46,222 bases of DNA from positions 1 to 46,222 of the forward strand of contig WGBG01000200.1 of NCBI GenBank assembly GCA_015494395.1, in the 5' to 3' direction. Both the position numbers and the translations under genes were made by a program. Source of the DNA: Deltaproteobacteria bacterium (lineage in GTDB: Bacteria > Desulfobacterota > Dissulfuribacteria > Dissulfuribacterales > QOAL01). Within the stretch, counting starts at the first letter, position 1; every line of letters begins with the position of its first letter. The notes below the pieces were generated by a model. It worked only from the letters and a program-made list of their open reading frames with translations, made no database searches and was not told the DNA's origin. Of the stretch, positions 1 to 5,758 are shown piece after piece.

Positions 1-1
1 C

Positions 2-115
2 GGATTTGCTGTAGATCCGCGAAAGGGAAATTCTCATAATAGTCGGCTATATGGGAATTTCTCTGACAAAGGAGATGCAGTGAATCCGGCAATCCCGAAG
101 GGTTTCAAAAGTTGA
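2..115 (+). CDS. 3' end of an unrecognised protein (5' end outside window)
   Basis: Of the three forward frames only this one stays open from the window edge to a TGA at 113-115. It reads 37 residues ending in NPAIPKGFKS. The composition (G, N, K, P, S and no rare codons) looks like the tail of a real protein. I do not recognise the family from so short a piece. The same stretch contains an imperfect 12-bp inverted repeat (GAAATTCTCATA and TATGGGAATTTC), so a structured non-coding origin cannot be excluded. The gene would end about 100 bases before the ssb start. Confidence 0.4.
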   Translation, partial: GFAVDPRKGNSHNSRLYGNFSDKGDAVNPAIPKGFKS

Positions 116-170
116 AGAGTATAATATATGTAACTCCTTTTAATATCGTAATAAAATCATTTCTTCAAAT

Positions 171-191
171 TTTTGAAACGCTCAATTCAGG
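171..191 (+). promoter_or_regulatory. Shared upstream motif, copy 1 (before ssb)
   Basis: The sequence TTTTGAAACGCTCAATTCAG lies 23 bases before the ssb ATG. Almost the same 20-mer occurs before the chemoreceptor gene (12855-12874, minus strand) and before the gene at 27568 (27508-27528). In all three cases it points the same way relative to the gene. Its role is unknown: promoter element, 5'-UTR element or protein-binding site are all possible. Confidence 0.5.
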
Positions 192-214
192 ATAAAAATT
201 TAAGGGGAACAGTT

Positions 215-622
215 ATGGCCGGAGATCTTAACAAGGTAATGTTGATCGGGCGTCTGGGAGCGGATCCCGAAATAAGGTACACCCAGAACGGGACAGCCGT
301 GGCAACGCTCAGTGTTGCTACAAATTTCAGGGTAAAGAGGGGTGAGGAGTGGGAGGATCAGACCGAGTGGCACCGGGTGATTGCCTGGAACAGGCTGGCT
401 GAAATTGCCAGTGAATATATGAGCAAGGGCACAAAGGTATATGTTGAGGGGAGACTTCAGACCCGGTCATGGGAAGATGCCAATGGCAACAAGCGCTGGA
501 CAACCGAGATAGTTGCCCGGGACATTTCCATGCTATGCGGTAGGGGAGAGGCCGCAGGCAGTGGCGGAGGCGACCTTGCACCCCCTGAGCCACCTCCGCC
601 GGAAGATGATGTGCCTTTTTAG
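215..622 (+). CDS. ssb: Single-stranded DNA-binding protein
   Basis: Binds single-stranded DNA during replication, repair and recombination, normally as a homotetramer. The 135-residue product has the OB-fold of bacterial SSB over about residues 1-105, with NKVMLIGRLGADPEIRYTQNG near the start and the WHRV strand. A Gly/Pro-rich linker follows, then the acidic tip EDDVPF that recruits partner proteins. The start was placed at ATG 215 because AGGGG (203-207) sits at proper distance and the protein then begins like the family. An in-frame TTG at 173 would add 14 residues and is less likely. The gene appears monocistronic and is followed directly by a dispersed repeat. Family assignment is secure. 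Confidence 0.97.
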   Translation: MAGDLNKVMLIGRLGADPEIRYTQNGTAVATLSVATNFRVKRGEEWEDQTEWHRVIAWNRLAEIASEYMSKGTKVYVEGRLQTRSWEDANGNKRWTTEIVARDISMLCGRGEAAGSGGGDLAPPEPPPPEDDVPF

Positions 623-624
623 CT

Positions 625-802
625 TGAAAACAGCTCCAAGCTGAAAGCTCAAGGCAGGAAGTCTAAAGAGACAAAAGCTGAACCGCAAAGGACGCTAAGA
701 ACGCAAAGAAAGTTATTCCTTCCCTGTCGGCCGCCCCGACAGGGAAAAATTAAAACCCTTTGCGTCCTTGGCGTCCTTGAGCGAAGCGGGCGGTGAAGAA
801 GT
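625..802 (+). repeat. Palindromic dispersed repeat family B, copy 1
   Basis: A long imperfect palindrome. The centre is the hairpin TCCCTGTCGG (721-730) / CCGACAGGGA (736-745). It is flanked by outward-mirrored segments resembling AACCGCAAAGGACGC and CCTTTGCGTCCTTGGCGTCC, and by AGCTGAAAGCTCAAGG-type sequence at the left. Related copies lie at 34844-35105 (opposite orientation) and 41430-41692. It has no coding capacity. It fills the gap between the convergent ssb and Zn-ribbon regulator genes and could act as a bidirectional 3'-end structure. Confidence 0.85.
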
Positions 803-807
803 AATAA

Positions 808-1089
808 TTATTTTATTGCAAACTCCGGGTCCTGAATGTGCGAACTGCGGCATTCAGGGCAACGTCCCGGAGGTGTAAGCTTATCCCTCTTTGAAAATAC
901 AAAGCCGCATGACAGGCACTTTGGAGGGGTAATAACAAGTTTTTTCCCCTGTTTTTTCACCGACTGCCTGATATGTTCCAGGTGCTCTGTAACCTGTTTT
1001 TCTTCCAATCCAAGGGACTGTGAAATGTCTTTTGCAGTCATTGGATTGTCTTCTATTAGTTCAATAATTTCCTGGCGTATGGTTTTCAT
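808..1089 (-). CDS. HTH regulator fused to a zinc ribbon (COG3357-like)
   Basis: A 93-residue predicted DNA-binding protein. Residues 1-50 form a winged-helix/ArsR-like HTH (MTAKDISQSLGLEEKQVTEHL). Residues 57-85 carry a zinc ribbon with two cysteine pairs, CLSCG and CPEC. This HTH plus Zn-ribbon layout matches the small COG3357 family, common in archaea and found in some anaerobic bacteria. The start is supported by AAGGAG seven bases upstream. It is transcribed away from the DUF166 gene at 1196, with only 106 bases between the starts, so it may control that gene. The ligand or signal is unknown. Confidence 0.8.
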   Translation of the reverse strand: MKTIRQEIIELIEDNPMTAKDISQSLGLEEKQVTEHLEHIRQSVKKQGKKLVITPPKCLSCGFVFSKRDKLTPPGRCPECRSSHIQDPEFAIK

Positions 1090-1195
1090 TGTTTTTCTCC
1101 TTGGGTTGTGTTTGATATCTGTTTATGTAGTCCGGGTTTTGTGTAAATGTATATGATCTTGAGCCTTGTTTTTCCTGGGTTTATAGTGCTGCAAC

Positions 1196-1834
1196 ATGAA
1201 GAAATTTGAAATTACAGTATTTGAAGAGAACGGCTCAGGAGATTACAAGATAGCCGGTATCCAGGTTTATGGTAAGGGCATAGAGATAATAAATGTTGTT
1301 AACATAACAGAACTCCTGCCTGAAATAATTGATGAGCCAGAAGAATATATCCCATCCCGCATTGAAGGCGATCTGGTGCTGAATTTTTTGAAGCACCCTG
1401 ACCTTGCTGAGTATCTTGTTCAGGTTTGTAACAGGCTTTCCATACCTGTTATTGCCTCCAACCGCCATATTCCAGGGGCAATATGCCCCTTTACCTGCTG
1501 CGGGCTTGGAAAAAAGAAGGGGCTTGGGGCCTATGGTGAGCAGTTTGGGCTGCCAGAGTATGAAGCGGATGTTGAAAATGGCCGTATTGCAGCCATCAGG
1601 GTGTTAAGGGGGGCGACATGTGGTGCAACCTGGCAGGTTATCCCGCGCCTGATAGGGCTTACTGTCCAGGAGGCACTAACTGCAATAGGCCGTGAATCCC
1701 AATACCTGTGCATGGCTGATCCTTCAGCCTTTGACCCTGTAAGCGGAAAGAGCATGCTTCATTATGCAGGTGAGCTGCACAGTGCAGCACTGAGACGGGC
1801 ACTGGAGCTTGAAAATGGCGCTTCTGAACATTGA
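1196..1834 (+). CDS. DUF166 family protein
   Basis: A 212-residue soluble protein matching the DUF166 (COG1810) family as I recognise it. Cysteines are clustered in AICPFTCCGLG (about residues 100-110) and RGATCGATW (about 145-153). Such spacing suggests metal or Fe-S binding, or redox chemistry. Older databases called methanogen members thymidylate synthase, without solid support. The gene overlaps the next one by 20 bases and is divergent from the Zn-ribbon regulator, so the three form a likely functional unit. I see no signal peptide or membrane segment. Function remains unknown. Confidence 0.7.
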   Translation: MKKFEITVFEENGSGDYKIAGIQVYGKGIEIINVVNITELLPEIIDEPEEYIPSRIEGDLVLNFLKHPDLAEYLVQVCNRLSIPVIASNRHIPGAICPFTCCGLGKKKGLGAYGEQFGLPEYEADVENGRIAAIRVLRGATCGATWQVIPRLIGLTVQEALTAIGRESQYLCMADPSAFDPVSGKSMLHYAGELHSAALRRALELENGASEH

Positions 1835-2123
1835 TTCTGCCTTGAGACGGGTAAAGCAGCAGTTAAAAAAGATAAAGCCCGGGCAGTGTATTGAAGTGCT
1901 CTCCTACAAGAGAAACCGCGGGGTAAGTGTTACCCTGCTTGAAGATGGCAGGCTCCATGTGCGTGAGCGGGGCTACGAACATAACGAGTGGGAGGTTGAG
2001 CAGGCCGGGCTCTCAAGATTGCTCAAGTCAATAATGAAGCGGGAGTTTCCCCGGAGCAGGAAATTACGGGTTTACCGGCTTGATTCGCCTGAGCAGACAG
2101 AGAGGCAGAAGAAGATACTGTGA
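1815..2123 (+). CDS. Small basic protein coupled to the DUF166 gene, family not recognised
   Basis: A 102-residue protein starting at ATG 1815, inside the end of the DUF166 gene. The 20-base overlap implies translational coupling. It is rich in Lys and Arg (RRVKQQLKKIKPG, KREFPRSRKLRVYR). The middle reads as short beta strands (CIEVLSYKRNRGVSVTLLEDGRLHVRE interrupted by turns). It has no cysteines beyond one, no signal peptide and no membrane segment. I do not recognise the family. By position it probably works with the DUF166 protein. Confidence 0.65.
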   Translation: MALLNIDSALRRVKQQLKKIKPGQCIEVLSYKRNRGVSVTLLEDGRLHVRERGYEHNEWEVEQAGLSRLLKSIMKREFPRSRKLRVYRLDSPEQTERQKKIL

Positions 2124-2182
2124 TTTTGCATCTGCAGCACCCGGTAAGCAGATACGCAGCGTGAAGAGTATTTTTCCGTTTT

Positions 2183-3115
2183 TCAGCCCAGTCCCAGGGC
2201 TGAACGGGTGGCAGGCCCGCATATACCATCCACCTCAAGGCCTGCCTGTTCCTGGAATTTCTTAAGAGTCTTTTCTGTTTCAGGACCGAATACGCCGTCT
2301 GCTTCAAGATCGAAGCCTTTATCTTGCAGAGCCTCCTGCAGAGCTGTTATATCCTTGCCTGTCATGTAGGGTGCGCGCAGTTTAAGCAGCCTGTTTTGAT
2401 TGGTTTCGTCGTCTGCCCGTGCTGATGGGGCAAAGGTGAGGACCTGCCGGTCAATCAGAATACCCCTTACCACAAAGGGGAGCTCCAGTGTCCAGTTCTG
2501 GGTGGTTATGATCTGCCTGAAACTGTCCATCCGGTAAACTGTTCTGTGCAGCAGCGGGTTTGGATGTGTGGCAAGCCAGTTGCGCCTGGTCATAACGTAC
2601 TCTGCCACCCAGTTGGTCTCGCCGATTTCAGAAATGGATCCAGCCTCTTGATCTGTAAGTCTTTTTACGGTGTGCCATGAGCCGTGTATAAAGCTGTCAT
2701 ACACTACTGATACCCCAAGCTCGCACTTTATCCCAGTGGCCTCTGCAGTCCTGAACGCAGGCTCCCAGTAAACACGGTTAAAAAAATTGTCCTGTACCTC
2801 CTGCATTACCGGGTCATTGCCAGCCTCCCTGAGCAACCTTCGGAAACGGATATTCTGGTCAAGGGAAAGGTCAATATCTTCAAGCCGTGGAAGAAATCCT
2901 GCTAGTTCATCTGCCAGCTCAGCCTCCGGGGTGTTGCAGTAGGATTTAATGAGCAGATAGAGATTTCCGCTTGCAAGAGTTGTCTGGGACCTGCCATAGG
3001 TCAGGTGGCCACTGTCTCCCGGAAGGAGCGTAACCCTGCCATAATCTCCGTAGGGAGTTCCTGTCTCAAATATGTTTACTATGGCCTGCGCCGCCTTCTT
3101 CTTAATCTCTTTCAT
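2183..3115 (-). CDS. GH46-like chitosanase/muramidase-type hydrolase with peptidoglycan-binding domain
   Basis: The 310-residue product begins with a domain resembling glycoside hydrolase family 46 (chitosanase), about residues 1-230. Glu17 in IFETGTPYG and Asp34 in PGDSGHLTYGRS match the positions of the catalytic Glu and Asp of that family (Glu22/Asp40 in the Streptomyces enzyme). Residues about 240-308 form a PG_binding_1 domain (DITALQEALQDKGF, DGVFGPETEKTLKKFQ). No signal peptide is visible, which is odd for a wall-active enzyme and recalls phage lysins. GGAGG precedes the start. The ATG overlaps the stop of the upstream radical-SAM gene by four bases, so the two are coupled. The true substrate (chitosan or peptidoglycan) is open. 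Confidence 0.75.
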   Translation of the reverse strand: MKEIKKKAAQAIVNIFETGTPYGDYGRVTLLPGDSGHLTYGRSQTTLASGNLYLLIKSYCNTPEAELADELAGFLPRLEDIDLSLDQNIRFRRLLREAGNDPVMQEVQDNFFNRVYWEPAFRTAEATGIKCELGVSVVYDSFIHGSWHTVKRLTDQEAGSISEIGETNWVAEYVMTRRNWLATHPNPLLHRTVYRMDSFRQIITTQNWTLELPFVVRGILIDRQVLTFAPSARADDETNQNRLLKLRAPYMTGKDITALQEALQDKGFDLEADGVFGPETEKTLKKFQEQAGLEVDGICGPATRSALGLG

Positions 3116-4446
3116 TTTGGGGCCTCCCTTATTATTGTTGGTTTGGGCCTTGTCCTGTCATCAAGTGGTGGGTTGAAGTAGCCGAACTGAAGTTTCGGGA
3201 AACGTTTTTTCAATATCTTCACCATGCCCTGCACCCCTGTTCTCATACCGGAGTATTCATAGCCTATTGAGTCCAGGTACCAGTCAGGGTCTATGTTGTG
3301 ATTCCTTAGCTGTATCAGATCAAGGCCATTTTGGGCAATAATCTCTGACAGGTGGTCGATCTCTGCCATTTCGTCAGTAAGGCCCGGGAGCACAAACAGG
3401 TTAAGCGAGACATATCTGCCCGCTTCCTTCATTATTCTCCACGACTCCAGCACATCGCTGTAACTGTATCCCTTGGGCCGATAGTAGGATGTATAATACT
3501 TTTCCCTGACACTGTTCATGCTGATACGCATGGAATCAAGCCCTGCATCTATGAGCCGGGAAAGGGCATCTGGCCTGCTGGCATTGGAGTTTAGGTTGAC
3601 AGTGCCCCGTCTTACCCTTGAACGGATAAGTCTTATAGACTCTTCAAGTAGCTCTGACTGCATAAGGGGTTCGCCTTCACATCCCTGTCCGAAACTTGCA
3701 ACTGCCCTCTTTGCCTTTTTCAAGTGGGGGACAGCCACGCCTGCAACCTCCTCTGCATGGGGAACAAAGGTTATTCGGTCCTGTGTGGCTGGTGGGCCGT
3801 CTTCAGGTTGAAGGGACAGGCAGCCAAGGCATCTTGCGTTACAGACCGGGGAGGTTGGAAGCGGACACTCCCATCTCTTCATAAAGAGATTTCTTGCCGC
3901 AGGACAGCCGTATGTCAGGCTGCATTTTCCAAGATGCTGTATAAGCCGGTTGTCCCTGTCCTGTTTAAGCCTTGTCAGGGTGTTTTTGCGAATGAGCTTC
4001 TGGTTGAAATTCTTGAAATCCTGGCGTGGGTCAGGGTCACTTCTGAAGGCTGCCACATAAAACTGTCCGTCAAGCCAGCCAACCGCGCTGTAGGCAAAGA
4101 GCGGAAGCGGCCTTTCAGGTATCTCCTCACGGTAAAATGCCGTGGATGCAGTCTGGGTGTAGGCAGGTGATACAAATGCCGCCACGGCCCTTACAGGTTT
4201 TGGGCTTCCTGAAGGGTCCTGGTCCACCACCACCATCTCATCTACGTCGCTGTCCCATCCAACAGGCATGGTCTCAGGCAGCACAAACAGTTCGCTGCCC
4301 TCAGGAAGGGGAATAAGGTCTTTGAGTTCAACCGGATGGAAAAGGCGGCCGCTTCTTCCTGCCATGCAGAGGTCAGGAAGATCAAATATCTCTCCTGACT
4401 CATCGGCATAGATCATTGATGGCATTTCACGGGGATGGTGTTTCAT
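3112..4446 (-). CDS. Radical SAM protein
   Basis: A 444-residue radical S-adenosylmethionine enzyme. The cluster motif CNARCLGC (CxxxCxxC) lies near residue 203. It is followed by blocks typical of the fold: ASFGQGCEGEPL, a SAM-binding glycine stretch, and LNLFVLPGLTD. The first ~190 residues are a family-specific extension with an additional Cys-rich stretch (LGKCSLTYGCPAARN). That stretch might hold another cluster or form a lid. The gene overlaps the GH46-like hydrolase by four bases. Whether the two act on the same substrate is unknown. The start is the first ATG; in-frame ATGs at 4425 and 4416 are alternatives. Confidence 0.85.
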   Translation of the reverse strand: MKHHPREMPSMIYADESGEIFDLPDLCMAGRSGRLFHPVELKDLIPLPEGSELFVLPETMPVGWDSDVDEMVVVDQDPSGSPKPVRAVAAFVSPAYTQTASTAFYREEIPERPLPLFAYSAVGWLDGQFYVAAFRSDPDPRQDFKNFNQKLIRKNTLTRLKQDRDNRLIQHLGKCSLTYGCPAARNLFMKRWECPLPTSPVCNARCLGCLSLQPEDGPPATQDRITFVPHAEEVAGVAVPHLKKAKRAVASFGQGCEGEPLMQSELLEESIRLIRSRVRRGTVNLNSNASRPDALSRLIDAGLDSMRISMNSVREKYYTSYYRPKGYSYSDVLESWRIMKEAGRYVSLNLFVLPGLTDEMAEIDHLSEIIAQNGLDLIQLRNHNIDPDWYLDSIGYEYSGMRTGVQGMVKILKKRFPKLQFGYFNPPLDDRTRPKPTIIREAPK

Positions 4447-4518
4447 GAAGTTGGCTGTTGCCTGACAGGGATATTAATGAATGAAAGGATTAAAGCATGC
4501 TTTCCTGTGTGCACAAAC

Positions 4519-4544
4519 AAAAAAGGGGCGTAAAAGAACGCCCC
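4519..4544 (-). terminator. Rho-independent terminator of the PxxKW gene
   Basis: On the minus strand, GGGGCG / CGCCCC (4539-4544 with 4525-4530) forms a 6-bp GC stem with an 8-base loop. A run of six T residues follows (A-run 4519-4524 on the plus strand). It starts 24 bases beyond the stop of the gene at 4568-4858. Confidence 0.75.
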
Positions 4545-4567
4545 GTGTGAATCCGTGCTGTGCGGGA

Positions 4568-4858
4568 TTAACGTCCGCGGGAAGCCCTCTTGGCAGCTTT
4601 CAGCGGGTTGAGGGTAGCTCCCTGTTCGGTCTGTGGAACTTCCGGTTTTACGTGGGTTGCAAAGTTGCATACCCCCCTTTTCCACTTCATCTCCGGGTGG
4701 GGGTAAACTGCGCAGAATTTGCCTGCCTCGTTCTCGGTAATGCGTTCACAGCCCTCGCACTGTTCAACTACCTGAAAACATGCGCCGGCAACGTACGTGC
4801 AGCCGTTTTTACCCATAAATTTACACTGGGCTCCTGCCCTGTTGGTTGTGCATTCCAT
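4568..4858 (-). CDS. PxxKW family cysteine-rich protein
   Basis: A 96-residue soluble protein with nine cysteines in the first 65 residues (CTTNRAGAQC, CTYVAGAC, CEGC and others). It carries the PEMKW block that names the PxxKW family, a small family seen mainly in Desulfobacterota and relatives. The spacing suggests bound zinc or Fe-S clusters. AGGAG lies at proper distance from the ATG, and a clear terminator follows, so it is a single-gene unit. Molecular role unknown. Confidence 0.85.
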   Translation of the reverse strand: MECTTNRAGAQCKFMGKNGCTYVAGACFQVVEQCEGCERITENEAGKFCAVYPHPEMKWKRGVCNFATHVKPEVPQTEQGATLNPLKAAKRASRGR

Positions 4859-4992
4859 TTATTTATCTCCTGAATATCTTTTATTTCCCTTTTGCTTCAG
4901 AACAAAATACCGTTACAGGTACAACTGAACAACATAATATAGCAGTGCATTTTGGAAAAATCAACGCACAGAATGAGCAAATTATTTGGACG

Positions 4993-5403
4993 CTACAGGC
5001 CATCAGGGTATTGTTCAATAAAATTTCTTGGAGATATAATATCTATGTCTATGTATTTTTTGATAAATTTAAGATGATTATCCCCTGATACGATACTTTT
5101 GCATTGAAGTGCCACTGCACACTCAATAAATTTGTTGTCATCCGGATCGTCATGAACAATATGAAGTTCAGGGGTGTTGCCTGCAAATAATGTATTGTGG
5201 CCTTGAGCAAATAGATTTGTCAGATTTTTAATCTCCTTTTCGTTTACACTCATTCTGTTCAATACATTGATGTATTCTTCTATAATAGGTTGAGACAGGC
5301 ATAGGGTTATTTTACCATCTCTCCACAGGTTGATTATTTTCCGGGGAATACCACCAAAGAATGACGATATAAAAACATTTGTATCTATGACAACTTTACG
5401 CAT
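4993..5403 (-). CDS. PIN-domain toxin of a type II toxin-antitoxin pair
   Basis: A 136-residue PIN-domain ribonuclease of the putative toxin family TIGR00305. The first acidic residue is in VVIDTNVFISS (Asp7), a conserved Glu follows in IIEEYINVL, and two aspartates lie in HDDPDDNKF, which together form the Mg-binding site. It is expected to cleave RNA when released from its antitoxin. The ATG lies inside the end of the upstream antitoxin gene (8-base overlap), the usual arrangement. No frameshift or missing active-site residue is visible, so it is probably functional. Confidence 0.9.
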   Translation of the reverse strand: MRKVVIDTNVFISSFFGGIPRKIINLWRDGKITLCLSQPIIEEYINVLNRMSVNEKEIKNLTNLFAQGHNTLFAGNTPELHIVHDDPDDNKFIECAVALQCKSIVSGDNHLKFIKKYIDIDIISPRNFIEQYPDGL

Positions 5404-5644
5404 TGTCAGACCTAACTTGCCTGATTACCTTATCAATGTCTGATTCTGATACGTTGTTCTGCTGCAAGTTTTGGCCTATTTTTTTCCATAGATTATTAAT
5501 ATGAGAGTGAATATCCCGCTCCCGGGTATATTTTTCAAGCAAATCTCTGACAAGCTCGCTGAGATTTTTTCCCTCCTGCTTCGCAAGCATTGCTACTCTC
5601 TCTTTGAGTTCTGTATCTAACCTTATAATCATTTGTGTTGTCAT
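5396..5644 (-). CDS. Ribbon-helix-helix antitoxin
   Basis: An 82-residue protein with an N-terminal ribbon-helix-helix fold of the CopG/Arc type: strand TQMIIRLDTELKERV, then helices in AKQEGKNLSELVRDLLEKY. The rest (about residues 45-82) is a polar helical tail likely to wrap the PIN toxin encoded downstream. The family binds operator DNA as a dimer and represses its own operon. An imperfect palindrome at 5732-5752 upstream is a candidate operator. GGAGA precedes the ATG. Confidence 0.88.
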   Translation of the reverse strand: MTTQMIIRLDTELKERVAMLAKQEGKNLSELVRDLLEKYTRERDIHSHINNLWKKIGQNLQQNNVSESDIDKVIRQVRSDNA

Positions 5645-5731
5645 TGATTGGCTCTCCGCTTTTTAATTTATGCAAACAATAACAGTTTTTGTATTTCTTG
5701 TATATACGATATAGCCTGGACAGGAAGTGGT

Positions 5732-5752
5732 CAAGTACGGAGACGTACCTTG
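5732..5752. promoter_or_regulatory. Candidate operator palindrome upstream of the toxin-antitoxin genes
   Basis: CAAGTACG and CGTACCTTG face each other across GAGA, an inverted repeat with one indel. On the minus strand it overlaps a TTGACC hexamer that could be a -35 box, about 90 bases before the antitoxin start. RHH antitoxins bind such short palindromes. It is a candidate only. Confidence 0.3.
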
Positions 5753-5758
5753 AGTGCA

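Noticed and set aside
625-802. CRISPR-like or tRNA-like structure in the region after ssb
   Set aside because: There are no regularly spaced repeats; the structure is a single large palindrome found in two other intergenic gaps.
2160-2205. Hairpin TTCAGCCC / GGGCTGAA as terminator for the convergent genes
   Set aside because: The T-runs lie on the wrong side of the stem for either gene.
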